A stretch of 45,866 nucleotides of DNA from Candidatus Nomurabacteria bacterium RIFCSPLOWO2_12_FULL_40_42 (GCA_001786195.1 MFVS01000027.1:1-45866); one strand, 5' to 3'. Counted from the first letter of the stretch, positions 26,539 through 37,172 are shown. The notes: a model not told the origin generated them from the letters alone. Numbers and translations: made by a program.

Positions 26539-27897
26539 CTATAACAGGTCAATGTCTGCCTGGATTTTTGTTTTCAAATTCATCACACTTCGACTATAAG
26601 AACAAGTCGCTCCGCCAGAGCCGTAATATTTGCAAGCGGCTCTGTTTTGCGCGCTCACGCTATTGCCTACCGCTCCCAGATCTGACAAATACATTCCCGA
26701 AGCCATAAAGCTATCCTTCGGAGACCAAGGGTTGGGGATGCCGCCCAAAATGGCTTGCAGGCGAGCGGAGAAAAGTTTCCAGGTGGAAGGAATAAATTGT
26801 GCCGGCCCCATCGCCCCCCCATACCCAGCCACTCCGGCAATCGGGCAGGAAACCGCCGTTTGAAATGCATTTAGGCCAAGCGCCGCCGTTATTTCGAGGA
26901 ATGGCTCCACATCTCGAGTCGGCTTCATCACATTCGCAAAAATTGTCCCGGTATTTTTCCCCACCCCCGCACCAGTGTCGGGATTGGTCAGATAGCACTG
27001 GCCGACATTCGCTCCCAAATTAGATTCTTGAGTGAGAATGGCGAGCAAAAAAGCGGGGTCAACAACTAACTTGGCTTTCACATCATTCGCATAAGCAAGC
27101 GCCGTGCCAAATTCTATTTTTTGCGAGATTCCAGCTAGCGGAAAGAGAGCGCTTCGAATCCTGTCCGCCCGAATTTTCTTTTGTGCCGCGAGCCGTTGGT
27201 ATTCGGCTTCTTTATTTTTCGAAATAGCTAAAAGAGCTTTTTTTTCAGCTTCTGATTGCGCCACCTTTTTTTGGGCACTTTCTAAATCGGACTTGGCATC
27301 GGTTTCCGCATCTTGTTTTTTCTCAAGGTCTTGTTTAGTAGCTTCAGTCTGTACTTTGACTCCATTGATAATATCGACGGATGTCTTCACCGCCTGCTTG
27401 ATCGAGGCATAAGATTCCAGATCGCTATAAAAATCTGAAATGCTATTGTCGGATAGGATGAGATGCACCATGTTGCCGTCATCAAATTCATTGGTATTGC
27501 GCAAAAGTTGAGCGAGAGATTCACGCTCGCGTTCTACTTTTTCGGAGAGGGAGTTAATAATGCTAACTTTTTCGGCAATATTTACTTTTAATTGAGAAAT
27601 GACCATCGCCCGAGCTTTAATTTTTGTTTTGAGCGCGTTGATTTGGCTGGTCAAGTAATTCACATCGCCCTTCAGGGTACCGGTTTGTTTTTGCTGTTCC
27701 TTTTGCTGGTCCAAGAGAATATTTAGTTGCGCCTCTATTTGCGCTAATTCATTTTGGCAATAGTTTTTGTCGGATTGGCTGGAAGAAGTCTTCAAAGTGA
27801 GGCAGTCAAAAGCCGCATTTGCTCTTTCGGCAAAAGGAAGTACTAAAATAAAGCTAATTAAAACAAAAACCATGGCTTTTTTAACCATAGTCTCCAT
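26539..27897 (-). CDS. secreted coiled-coil protein with lytic transglycosylase-like C-terminus
   Basis: signal peptide, long coiled coil, FLLAILTQESNLGANVGQ...GYGGAMGPAQFIPSTW. Confidence 0.8.
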   Translation of the reverse strand: METMVKKAMVFVLISFILVLPFAERANAAFDCLTLKTSSSQSDKNYCQNELAQIEAQLNILLDQQKEQQKQTGTLKGDVNYLTSQINALKTKIKARAMVISQLKVNIAEKVSIINSLSEKVERERESLAQLLRNTNEFDDGNMVHLILSDNSISDFYSDLESYASIKQAVKTSVDIINGVKVQTEATKQDLEKKQDAETDAKSDLESAQKKVAQSEAEKKALLAISKNKEAEYQRLAAQKKIRADRIRSALFPLAGISQKIEFGTALAYANDVKAKLVVDPAFLLAILTQESNLGANVGQCYLTNPDTGAGVGKNTGTIFANVMKPTRDVEPFLEITAALGLNAFQTAVSCPIAGVAGYGGAMGPAQFIPSTWKLFSARLQAILGGIPNPWSPKDSFMASGMYLSDLGAVGNSVSAQNRAACKYYGSGGATCSYSRSVMNLKTKIQADIDLL

Positions 27898-27930
27898 TGT
27901 AACATATTCAACTAAAATAAATATTTTAGA

Positions 27931-28623
27931 TTATTTCTTGTCTTCTTTCTTTTCCGCATTTTCTTCCTTGAGAGGTATTGCGGCAGCATCGGTCGGAGCT
28001 CCTTCCTCCTCTTTCTTACCCTTCTTCTCCACCTCAATAGCCGATAAATCAGGCGCCACAACTACTTCTTCTTTTTCCTCCACTTGGGCCACCACTGAGG
28101 CAACTATGTCTCCGTCGTGCGCAATTGCCACGACTCTAGCCGGCAATTTTATATCAGAAACCAAAATATTATTTTGGAGTGTTTCCAGTTTGGAAATATC
28201 CACCGAAAGATTGTGCGGCAAATCCGCCGGCAGAGCTTCAATTTCAATTTCATGCAAGACCTTTACAAGGTTCCCAATGCCGCTCTTGACTGCAGTCGAG
28301 ACGCCTTCAAAGACCAGGGGCACTTTGACCTTGATTTTCTTTTTCATGTCGATTGCCAAAAAGTCCACGTGGATTGGTTCATCGGTCACCGGGTCTACCT
28401 GCACTTCGTGAATCAGCGCATCAATATCCCCGCCTGGCGCAGTAATTTTTACCGCCGAAGATTCGCCAGCTTCCCGCCAGACTTTTTTGAATTCAATGTT
28501 CGGAATAGAAATGGAAGTGGTGTCTTGTCCAGCCCCATAAAAAACAGCCGGAATTTTGCCGGATTTCCTTAAAACGTTCAACTTTTCCCTCTTTTCCCTT
28601 AAAGAGGCTTTGATTGCAAACAT
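27931..28623 (-). CDS. rplY: 50S ribosomal protein L25/Ctc family
   Basis: REKREKLNVLRKSGKIPAVFYGAGQDTTSISIPNIEFKKVWREAGESS; VQVDPVTDEPIHVDFLAID. Confidence 0.92.
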   Translation of the reverse strand: MFAIKASLREKREKLNVLRKSGKIPAVFYGAGQDTTSISIPNIEFKKVWREAGESSAVKITAPGGDIDALIHEVQVDPVTDEPIHVDFLAIDMKKKIKVKVPLVFEGVSTAVKSGIGNLVKVLHEIEIEALPADLPHNLSVDISKLETLQNNILVSDIKLPARVVAIAHDGDIVASVVAQVEEKEEVVVAPDLSAIEVEKKGKKEEEGAPTDAAAIPLKEENAEKKEDKK

Positions 28624-28687
28624 AGAAACAGTATATCCGAAAAAAATTAAAATGCAAATTTAATACTAAATTTGCTATCGCGTTAAT

Positions 28688-28912
28688 TTATTTTCCCAGC
28701 CATTCTTTTATATCAATCCCAGATTGATTGATAATACTTCTCATAGTTTTCGGATGAATTGCTTTGTTGCTATGAAAAGGCACGCAAATCTGATGCATTT
28801 TTCCTTTTACCGAACCAACATAAAAATAGTGGCTACCTTCCACGTGGCTTAATCGAAAGTTATAATCAGAAATAAATCTTTTTACATCTGCGAAACTCCA
28901 ATTATTAACTCC
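28688..28912 (-). pseudogene. HicA-like toxin remnant without a recognisable start codon
   Basis: NNWSFADVKRFISDYNFRLSHVEGSHYFYVGSVKGKMHQICVPFHSNKAIHPKTMRSIINQSGIDIKEWLGK*; in-frame stop just upstream. Confidence 0.55.
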
Positions 28913-29400
28913 TCACAGAAAAACTCATTAAAGAACTCTTGATTGTATCTTTGAAATTCGCCCATACGGCATCGTCACTTCCTCCCCCTATTGTGAATAA
29001 CTGATTATTTTTACCTACCAATGTAAGTTGTAAATTATGGGACATGCCACTACCACCACTTATTTTCAGTTTGTATTCTATTAAATAATATTTTGTATTA
29101 TTAGATACAATTTTTATTATTACTAATAATAGGCCTGAACATTATTTGGCCTGTCTAAAAATTCTATTATATCTCCAGAAGATGGATTTTTATCCATAAA
29201 ATTACTTGGCGCAATAATCCATTCACTTGGTGGTATGATTTTAAATCCATATTGTTGATTTGAATAAAAGGCTCCTGGATTAAGAAAATTATTTTTAATT
29301 ACTCAAGTAATCGGTCGCCTGACCAGTTTTCACTTTACCTCTTATAGAAACCATGTACCAAATCGTTGAAACCAAAACAAGTAATGATATTATCAAATAA
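28905..29400 (-). pseudogene. decayed small exported/lipoprotein-like ORF in several frames
   Basis: fragments YLIISLLVLVSTIWYMV.., GAFYSNQQYGFKIIPPSEWIIAPSNFMDKNPSSGDIIEFLDRPNN.., KISGGSGMSHNLQLTLVGKNNQLFTIGGGSDDAVWANFKDTIKSSLMSFSVRS* split by stops and frameshifts. Confidence 0.5.
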
Positions 29401-29402
29401 TT

Positions 29403-31166
29403 TTATACCCCGTGTTTTGCTTCATGTTCTAGTGCGATATGCGTTGCAATGTATTCTTTTGTGCCGCCTTGGTTTACGGTCGGCACTTTTTTGCCCGGAT
29501 TAAAAATATTTTTGGGATCGAAAATTTGTTTGATTTCCGCAAAAATTTTAATGATATGTTCGCCATACATTTTATTCAGATAGGGTGTGCGGATAATACC
29601 GTCGTTGTGTTCGGCAGTGATCGAGCCATGATATTTGGCCACCAAGTCATATACTTTTTCTGAAAGTTCCATGATAATTTTGGCCGTGTTTGGACACTTG
29701 AAATCCATTAAGGGAATTATATGGAAATTCCCATCTCCAGCATGCCCCGCCAAGGTAAAAGTTAATTTGTATTTGCTTAAAATATTATTCAGCTCCGGCA
29801 AAAACCGGGGCAAAAATTCCGGTCGGACGATAACGTCGTCGATAAAAGGCGCGGTGCGCAGGCCTTTGACATGTTTCCGCAGCAAGGCAAAACTCTCTCT
29901 GCGAATGTCCCAATATTTGTTGGCTTCTGTGGAAGACTTGGTAATGTGAACTTTTAAATTAAACTTTTTTATTTTTTCCACTAAAGCCAGGCATTGATTC
30001 TGCACTTCTTTTTCATTATTACCGGCAAATTCAGCTAGAATAATTAGTTTTGGGAAACCACCGGTGATCATTAGGAAAAGCTCCGGCAGAAAGCTCCACA
30101 TAAATTTAATCATCCCCAGCAGTCCTTTATTTTTTAAGAAATCTGGGAAAAATTTAGCGGCCAATTTCATCGTCTTGTCATCGTAAGATTCCAGAGTTTC
30201 CGGATTGAGAGTTAAAATTTCATCCACAAAGCGACCAAGCGGCGCCAAGTCCTTCATAAAAATAGCTACCAGTTTGGAGTGCTTGTTTTCCGGTATCAGT
30301 TTAAAGGTGATTTCGGTAGCAATGCCGAGAGTTCCCTGCGATCCGACTAGAAGTTTATTGAGGTCAAAGTAAAATTCAGGGCCGGAGTTCGCAGGATTTT
30401 TAGAAAAGTGGGTCCCCTGTCCTAGGTCTCCGAGGGCGTATTTTCGAAAATTCTGCGAACTCCGGCTAATCACATTCCAAATATAGTAACCAGCAGAATT
30501 TTTGTGCACATTTGGTTTGGCCTGTTTTATTTCGGCTTGATTATTTTTAATTAAATTATAAATCTTTGTATAAATTTCTTCTTTCTGATTAATTTCGTTT
30601 ACCGGAAAAGATTTTACAATCCTTTCAACTCCATCCGCAAAAACAACTTTTGTTTCTATTATATAGTCTTCGGTTTTACCATATTTCAAAGTTCGCTCCC
30701 CAGCCGAATTGTTGCCAAACATTCCGCCCATGGCGTTGATAGTCTTGGAAGCCGTGTAACAAGGCAAGATTAGTCCTTTGGCCAAAGTTAGTTTCTCAAA
30801 ATCCCGATAAAACATCCCGGGTTGCACAGCTATCTCCCACTCAGTTTTATTTTTAAGTGGCAACGGTCCGCCGATCAACTTATTCATATAGCGAGTAAAA
30901 TCCAAAATTATGGACTCGCCGATCGCGCCACCAGACATATCGGTACCCGCGCACCTGGCGGTGATGGAGAGATTCGGATACTTTTCTTTATTCTCGCTGT
31001 TTTCATTTACCCACTTCACCAAATTTTGCACATCTTCGGAATCTTTTGGGAAAATCACCACCTTCGGCCGCACTTCTAAAAGACTCGCATCATGCGAATA
31101 TTTCAAAAGCGTTTTTTCATCATCCTCCACATCCCCCTTAAAAAATTTTTGTATTTCGGGTTTCAT
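29403..31166 (-). CDS. FAD-binding oxidase (GlcD/D-lactate dehydrogenase-like)
   Basis: VKWVNENSENKEKYPNLSITARCAGTDMSGGAIGESIILDFTRYMN; TFTLAGHAGDGNFHIIPLMDF. Confidence 0.88.
   Translation of the reverse strand: MKPEIQKFFKGDVEDDEKTLLKYSHDASLLEVRPKVVIFPKDSEDVQNLVKWVNENSENKEKYPNLSITARCAGTDMSGGAIGESIILDFTRYMNKLIGGPLPLKNKTEWEIAVQPGMFYRDFEKLTLAKGLILPCYTASKTINAMGGMFGNNSAGERTLKYGKTEDYIIETKVVFADGVERIVKSFPVNEINQKEEIYTKIYNLIKNNQAEIKQAKPNVHKNSAGYYIWNVISRSSQNFRKYALGDLGQGTHFSKNPANSGPEFYFDLNKLLVGSQGTLGIATEITFKLIPENKHSKLVAIFMKDLAPLGRFVDEILTLNPETLESYDDKTMKLAAKFFPDFLKNKGLLGMIKFMWSFLPELFLMITGGFPKLIILAEFAGNNEKEVQNQCLALVEKIKKFNLKVHITKSSTEANKYWDIRRESFALLRKHVKGLRTAPFIDDVIVRPEFLPRFLPELNNILSKYKLTFTLAGHAGDGNFHIIPLMDFKCPNTAKIIMELSEKVYDLVAKYHGSITAEHNDGIIRTPYLNKMYGEHIIKIFAEIKQIFDPKNIFNPGKKVPTVNQGGTKEYIATHIALEHEAKHGV
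30380..30465. repeat. 86 bp palindromic element inside the GlcD-like gene, 14 bp perfect terminal IRs
   Basis: GCCGGAGTTCGCAG ... CTGCGAACTCCGGC; translated SRSSQNFRKYALGDLGQGTHFSKNPANSGPEF. Confidence 0.85.
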
Positions 31167-31175
31167 GTTAAAATT

Positions 31176-32222
31176 TTAAACAACATCCTTAGATCTATTC
31201 TGAATATATTTTTCATCTTCATATTCCCCTATTGAAGCCAAGCTATTTTTTTCCGCCGCCTTTAAGAGAAGTCTCTGGGCGTGAGCTATGTCGTTTGGAT
31301 TTTTAGCCCAACTTTGTAAGGTCTGATTTTGAATCGCTCGACCGTACGAAAACGACAGCGGCCAAGGGAGCGGACCCAAAAGGTGCATCTTGTTCAAATT
31401 TTCGGTGACGTATTCGTTTTTTTGCCCGCCGGAGAGAAAAACAATTCCGCCGATAATATCTGGAACTTTTTCCTTAAGGCATTTGATAGTTTCCTGGGCT
31501 ATCTCCATGCCATGAACGGCAAGTTTAGAATCTTTACCGGGGATGACCATGCTGGTTTTGAGAATTAGTCCGGGTAGAAAAATGTTGGCCGCTTTGAGCT
31601 CGTCGAAAACTATTTCCAAATTCCGCGCGGTCACTTGATAGCATTTTTCGATTTTATGATCTCCATCAATTAAAACTTCCGGCTCCACTATCGGCACAAT
31701 GTCGTTTTCCTGGCAGAGCTTCGCATATTTAACGAAAAGCATTGCATTTTCTTTCATACATTCCTCGCTGGGAGTATTTTCACCTATTTTGTAAACACCG
31801 CGCCATTTGGCAAAAGTTGCGCCCAACTTTTTGTATTTTGTTAACCGCTCTTGTAATCCTTCAAGTCCTTTGGTAATTTTTTCTCCTGGATGCCCAGGCA
31901 AATCTGCTAGGCCGCCATCAACTTTGATACCTATCTCAATACCCTTAGCGCTCAAGATGGACGTAAAACTCGTGCCGTCGGTTGCAGATTGGAAAATTGT
32001 TTCATCAAAAAGAATGTATCCGGAAATATATTGTTCGATACCCGGCGCAGTGATAAGCAATTCTCTATAAGCTCGGCGATTTTCTTCGGTTGTTGGTATA
32101 CCCAAAGCTTCAAAACGCTTGTTGCAAGTAGGCATACTCTCATCAATAGCCAAAATTCCTCGGGGTGGAGTGAGAAGTCGGGCGACAGTCTTGATTAAAA
32201 TTTGTTGATTAGTTGGATTCAT
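31176..32222 (-). CDS. class I fructose-bisphosphate aldolase
   Basis: PPRGILAIDESMPTCNKRFEALGIPTTEENRRAYRELLITAPG; GIVFLSGGQ; PWPLSFSYGRAIQ. Confidence 0.93.
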   Translation of the reverse strand: MNPTNQQILIKTVARLLTPPRGILAIDESMPTCNKRFEALGIPTTEENRRAYRELLITAPGIEQYISGYILFDETIFQSATDGTSFTSILSAKGIEIGIKVDGGLADLPGHPGEKITKGLEGLQERLTKYKKLGATFAKWRGVYKIGENTPSEECMKENAMLFVKYAKLCQENDIVPIVEPEVLIDGDHKIEKCYQVTARNLEIVFDELKAANIFLPGLILKTSMVIPGKDSKLAVHGMEIAQETIKCLKEKVPDIIGGIVFLSGGQKNEYVTENLNKMHLLGPLPWPLSFSYGRAIQNQTLQSWAKNPNDIAHAQRLLLKAAEKNSLASIGEYEDEKYIQNRSKDVV

Positions 32223-32233
32223 TAGGGTATTTT

Positions 32234-33673
32234 TTATTTTAGCAAACTTATTAAAATTTCTTTAGTAACTGCCGGATTCGCCGATCCTTTCATCTCCTTC
32301 ATGATTTGCCCCACGAGCGACATAAGGGCTTGCTCCTTACCGCCTTTATAATCCGCCGCGACTTTTGGATTTGCTGAAATTATTTTTTGCGCGATTTCCT
32401 TTAGCGCGCCCTCGTCATTGCTTTGAAGTAAATTCTTCTTGGTTGCAATTTTCAGCGGCGATTCGTCTTTCATTACTATCATCGCCAAAATATCTTTGGC
32501 AACCCTGGAAGAAATTTTGTTTTCGGCAAACATATTTACCAACTCAGCAAAGTTTTCTGCTGCCGGTAGTTTGGCTTCGGTTTTTGTTTTTTTCAAACCC
32601 AGATAGTCTGATGTTATAAAATTAGATGCTATTTTTATTTTCTTTATTTTATCGGGATTTTCTAAGATTTCTGCGATCGCAGCAAACTTAGTACCGAGCT
32701 CTGGATCATTTATATATACTTCAACATCCTCATCTTTAATTCCAAAATCTTTTTTGTATCTGGCGCGCTTTGCCTCCGGCAATTCCGACAATGCTCGCTT
32801 CATTTTTTCTAAATCAAAAGCTTCGTGCAGTTTCAATTTCGGCAAATCCGGCTCCGGAAAATATCTATAATCCGCGCTACCCTCCTTTTTCCTCTGCGAA
32901 AAAGTTTTCTGTTTGCCTTCGTTCCAGCCGCGAGTTTCCTGCACTATTTCACTTTCTTTTCCACTTTCCAAAAGCTCCGCCATCCGATCCAGCTCGTATT
33001 TGATAGCCCGCTCCACGCTACGGAAAGAATTTAAATTTTTGACTTCCACTTTCGTGCCCAGCTTTTTGGGGTCTATGGAAACAGAAATATTGGCTTCCAC
33101 CCGCATTTCACCCTTCTCCATATTTGCTTCAGAAACGCCCAAATACCAAAGAATGAGTTGCAGCTCTTTGGCAAATTTGGTCGCTCCCTTGGCTGCTTTG
33201 TCAGCATTTTGAAAAGTAGTCGCCTCGGTTACGAGCTCCATCAAGGGCACACCAGCGCGATTGAAATCAATCAAAGAGAAGTCTCCACGGTCATGTTTAT
33301 TATTTGCCGTATCTTCTTCCAAGTGAATCCTAGTAATATCAAAACCTGAAAGATTTCCGCCAGAGACGATCGGGTATTTATATTGCGAAATCTGATAACC
33401 CTTTGGAATATCCGGATAAAAATAATTCTTGCGATCAAATTCCGAAAAGTCAGCAATTTTTCCACCAACTGCCAAGCCGACTTTAATAACATTCTCAATA
33501 GCTTTTTTATTGGCGACCGGCAAAGCTCCCGGATGTGCCATACAAACCGGGCAGATATTCACATTCGGCTGCTCTTCATCCGGGTCGTTCTTGCAAGCGC
33601 AAAACATCTTGGTATTTGTCGAAAGTTCCGCGTGTATTTCTAGACCAATTGTCGGATAATATGTTTTCGCCAT
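32234..33673 (-). CDS. gatB: aspartyl/glutamyl-tRNA amidotransferase subunit B
   Basis: TIGLEIHAELSTNTKMFC; DFNRAGVPLMELVTE; DYRYFPEPDLP. Confidence 0.97.
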   Translation of the reverse strand: MAKTYYPTIGLEIHAELSTNTKMFCACKNDPDEEQPNVNICPVCMAHPGALPVANKKAIENVIKVGLAVGGKIADFSEFDRKNYFYPDIPKGYQISQYKYPIVSGGNLSGFDITRIHLEEDTANNKHDRGDFSLIDFNRAGVPLMELVTEATTFQNADKAAKGATKFAKELQLILWYLGVSEANMEKGEMRVEANISVSIDPKKLGTKVEVKNLNSFRSVERAIKYELDRMAELLESGKESEIVQETRGWNEGKQKTFSQRKKEGSADYRYFPEPDLPKLKLHEAFDLEKMKRALSELPEAKRARYKKDFGIKDEDVEVYINDPELGTKFAAIAEILENPDKIKKIKIASNFITSDYLGLKKTKTEAKLPAAENFAELVNMFAENKISSRVAKDILAMIVMKDESPLKIATKKNLLQSNDEGALKEIAQKIISANPKVAADYKGGKEQALMSLVGQIMKEMKGSANPAVTKEILISLLK

Positions 33674-33697
33674 GCTTAATATAATAACACAAAATCC

Positions 33698-34360
33698 TTA
33701 AAGCACGATTCGCCCGTCATCAAGATGGATGATCCGGTCGGCAAATTTGCTGTATTCTTCCTCGTGCGTCACCATGACGATCGTCTGCCCGGCACGATGC
33801 AATTCTTTGAAAATATTCATCACCATCCGGGAAGATTCGTTGTCCAAGTTGGCGGTCGGCTCGTCGGCAAACAAAATCTGCGGCTCGTGGGCTATCGCCC
33901 GGGCGATACTCACCCGCTGTTGTTCTCCTCCGGAGAGTTGGGCCGGTAGATTGTGAAGCCGATGTCCCAGCCCGACTTTGATCAAAGCATTTTCCGCTTT
34001 CTGGTAAGCTTCTTTTTCTTTCAGGTCTTGCATGAGAAGCGGCAGGACGACATTCTCGAGCGCACTCATCTCTGGCAGAAGCGCGTAATCCTGAAATACA
34101 TAACCGAGCCGAGAAAGCCGAAAATAAGTTTTTTCGTTGACTGTCATGGTGTGCGTATCTTTTTGATCGATAAAAATTTCACCGCTGGTCGGTTCGTCGA
34201 GCAGGCTCATTTGGTACAGAAAAGTGCTTTTACCTGCACCGGAGCGGCCCATGATCGCGATAAATTCTCCGCTTTTAGCGATAAAATCTATTCCCTTCAA
34301 GACCTCGGTAATGTTTTCCCCGTCCTTGAATGATTTTTTTAAATTTCTTACTTCGATCAT
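33698..34360 (-). CDS. ABC transporter ATP-binding protein (LolD/MacB-type)
   Basis: Walker A GRSGAGKST; signature LSGGEQQRVSIARA; Walker B ILFADEPTANLD. Confidence 0.95.
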   Translation of the reverse strand: MIEVRNLKKSFKDGENITEVLKGIDFIAKSGEFIAIMGRSGAGKSTFLYQMSLLDEPTSGEIFIDQKDTHTMTVNEKTYFRLSRLGYVFQDYALLPEMSALENVVLPLLMQDLKEKEAYQKAENALIKVGLGHRLHNLPAQLSGGEQQRVSIARAIAHEPQILFADEPTANLDNESSRMVMNIFKELHRAGQTIVMVTHEEEYSKFADRIIHLDDGRIVL

Positions 34361-34389
34361 AAGTTTCTGTTAAAATTGAATTGATAAAA

Positions 34390-35646
34390 TTAATTTCGGC
34401 CCAAGATGGAGTCCAAAGTATTCTTGCGGACGATCAATCGGGCGGGAATAAATCCGGCAATAATGGTTGTCGCCATTAAGAGAGCAATGCGCAAGACTGT
34501 GCCGGAGACCGGAGCCACTAGAATTCCGTCACTGAAAGGAAAATCGATCGGATGCGCGGCAATGGCCGGCTGGAGAAAAACGTAAAGCACCAGAACGCCG
34601 ATAACCGAGCCGCAAAAAGCGTAAAAGAAGGACTGCAAGATGTAAGAAATTTCAATCGCCCGCTCGTTGATGCCGATGCCCTTCAGAATACCGATAAATT
34701 TTCTTCGGGTAATGGCGTTGATAAAAATCACAATGAAAATTGTAATGGACGCGACCACCAATCCGATGGACGAAAGCATGTTGCCCAAGAGCGCGAAAGT
34801 ATCCACCATGTCCTTGATAAATTTCGGCTGGGCATCGACATAAGTCTGAACTTTAGCCACCCGGTCGACGCCGTTTCTTTTTAAAATGTCCCGAACTGTC
34901 GCTGGATCAGTCCCCGGCTTGAGCTTTATAGAAATTTCGTCCACATTGTAATCGTTTCGGCCGATTAAGCTTCGAAGTTCGGAATCAATCATAAACACCC
35001 TCATGCTGACTTCATCGACTTTGGCTTTAATAATGCCTTTAATGGTGACTTCGCGCTCAACACCATGCACTTTGACTCGAATTTTCGTCCCCGGAGCCAC
35101 ATCGCGCAGAGTGGTAAATCCCGGCGAATCAATCGGCAAGTATTTCGCCGTCAGATAAGAGCCGATCAAAACTTGATCATAATCCAAGGGCGTAAGATAT
35201 TCTCCTTCCACAATAAATTTGGAAAGATTGGTTACCTTATCTTCGGCGATGGGGTCTATGCCAGTCACCGAAGCGGCGGCGATGTTTGGTTTTTCTTTAT
35301 AACTCGTCCGGGTTTTATAGTTCGCTTCCAAAGTGCCTCCTTCCAAATACCGCGCCGATACTGCTTCCACCTCCGGTAAGGATTTTATGATGTTTAAAAT
35401 TTCCGGACTGTTTTCAATATACGTCTTGTTGTTTAAAGAGGAAACAATCACGTCACTCGTATAATGACTGCGCACCGCCACGATCGCGCCTTGGATCAGC
35501 CCCACCAAAATACCGCTGACCACCACCAAGTTGAGAAAAGTAAAAAACATCACGAAGATGATCAGCACCGTGGTCCAAGGGCTGGAACGCCGGACCTGCC
35601 GCCTGGCCAGGAAAAATCCGATTCGGATATTAAGTGAGGAAAACAT
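34390..35646 (-). CDS. ABC transporter permease (FtsX/MacB-like)
   Basis: N-terminal TM, large periplasmic domain, C-terminal TMs (GILKGIGINERAIEISYILQSFFYAF). Confidence 0.88.
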   Translation of the reverse strand: MFSSLNIRIGFFLARRQVRRSSPWTTVLIIFVMFFTFLNLVVVSGILVGLIQGAIVAVRSHYTSDVIVSSLNNKTYIENSPEILNIIKSLPEVEAVSARYLEGGTLEANYKTRTSYKEKPNIAAASVTGIDPIAEDKVTNLSKFIVEGEYLTPLDYDQVLIGSYLTAKYLPIDSPGFTTLRDVAPGTKIRVKVHGVEREVTIKGIIKAKVDEVSMRVFMIDSELRSLIGRNDYNVDEISIKLKPGTDPATVRDILKRNGVDRVAKVQTYVDAQPKFIKDMVDTFALLGNMLSSIGLVVASITIFIVIFINAITRRKFIGILKGIGINERAIEISYILQSFFYAFCGSVIGVLVLYVFLQPAIAAHPIDFPFSDGILVAPVSGTVLRIALLMATTIIAGFIPARLIVRKNTLDSILGRN

Positions 35647-35648
35647 AT

Positions 35649-37172
35649 TTATTTTAGAGCGTTAGGATTAAGCACGACTTCTTCCCCGTCCGCGAGCCCC
35701 TCCACTACCTCGACTTGGCCAAGCGAAGAAACCTCCCCCAATAAGATTTCCCGATTCGATATTTTTCCTTCTTCCTTTACTTGCACGAAATTTTTACCGG
35801 CTTCCTGAAAGACGACTCCACCGGGAAGCACGATCACGTTCTCTTTGTTGAAAATAATAATGGAGACATTGGCGGTCATGCCGGACTTGATCCGATCGTC
35901 TTCGCTGTCAAACTGCAATTTGATCCTATACGTCGAAACTCCGTCCCGGATTGTCTCAGCAGGATCGATGGAGGCGACTTTGGCACTGAAGAAAACATTT
36001 TCACCGTAAGCATCCAAGGTGACTTTGGCCGGGGCACCCTCTTTAATAAGCGCGATGTTTACTTCCGGCACATAGCTTTCTATCTGAAAAGTTCCCGCGC
36101 TCATCAGGGTGACGAGAGGCTTGTTGGCGGAAGCGATCTCCCCCACTTTGGCATCGATTTTTGTGATAACGCCGTCGAAAGACGCGCGGATGTAGTAATC
36201 GGACAATTTATTTCGCGCGTCCGATAGGGCATTTTCTCTTTGCTTGATGGAGAGAAACGCGTCCTCCAGATCCAGACTGGTATCGGTAAAAGCGTCTTTG
36301 TAATTTTTGATATTAGTCTCGGCCGTTATGAGCTCCGTCAAATGTTCGCTTACGGTATCTGTATAATCAGAGAGAGTGGTTTTTAAATCACTAAAACTGG
36401 AGCTATCGTTGGAATCTTCCGCCATATAATCTACGAAATTTTTAGCGCTTTTGACCGCATCGGCAAAAATTTTGGCTGTCTCATAAGTTTTTTTTGCAAT
36501 CGTTTCCACTTCCGCCCCGGGAGAACTGCGATTCATCTCCCGGAAAATTTTTCTATTCGCTTCAAATAAATTTTGGGCCTGATAATACAATTTTTCCGCT
36601 TCACTTCGGTAACTCAGAGCAGTCTTGCCGCTGATTCGGGCTGAATTGTCGGAAACATTATCGTCGGACAAGACGTCATCGAGGCCGTCAATAATATCGG
36701 ACAAATCCAAAAAGGCGCTGGAAACGGCATTGAAGCCATCCTCGTAGGATTTAGTCAAATCAGCATTCAGATTTTCATTTGAATTTTTGAGTTGAATTTT
36801 CTGCAAAGATAATTTTGCGCTCGCGAGAGCCACTTCCGCGTCACGGACGTCCTTTTCCGCATCTCCCGCATCTATCGCCGCAATCACCGCCCCGGCTTTG
36901 ACAAATTGTCCGGCTTCAGCGCCGCCGCCCACCGAGAAAAAAACCTTCTCAATAATTCCCTCGTTTTTAAAGCCCAAATCCACTTTTTCCGCCGCTACCA
37001 CCTTGCCGGAAACCGAAACTTGATTGACAAAATCACTGTGGCTTATTTTGATTGTTCTGTTTCCGGTGTTTTTGTTTTTGAAAAATAACATTACAACGAC
37101 AACCAAAATTATCGCCACGATTAACCAAAAGGACTTTGGATACTTTTTAATTAGATTAAGTATACTTTTCAT
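35649..37172 (-). CDS. HlyD/RND-type periplasmic adaptor
   Basis: VSVSGKVVAAEKVDLGFKNEGIIEKVFF; ASFDGVITKIDAKVGEIASANKPLVTL. Confidence 0.88.
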   Translation of the reverse strand: MKSILNLIKKYPKSFWLIVAIILVVVVMLFFKNKNTGNRTIKISHSDFVNQVSVSGKVVAAEKVDLGFKNEGIIEKVFFSVGGGAEAGQFVKAGAVIAAIDAGDAEKDVRDAEVALASAKLSLQKIQLKNSNENLNADLTKSYEDGFNAVSSAFLDLSDIIDGLDDVLSDDNVSDNSARISGKTALSYRSEAEKLYYQAQNLFEANRKIFREMNRSSPGAEVETIAKKTYETAKIFADAVKSAKNFVDYMAEDSNDSSSFSDLKTTLSDYTDTVSEHLTELITAETNIKNYKDAFTDTSLDLEDAFLSIKQRENALSDARNKLSDYYIRASFDGVITKIDAKVGEIASANKPLVTLMSAGTFQIESYVPEVNIALIKEGAPAKVTLDAYGENVFFSAKVASIDPAETIRDGVSTYRIKLQFDSEDDRIKSGMTANVSIIIFNKENVIVLPGGVVFQEAGKNFVQVKEEGKISNREILLGEVSSLGQVEVVEGLADGEEVVLNPNALK

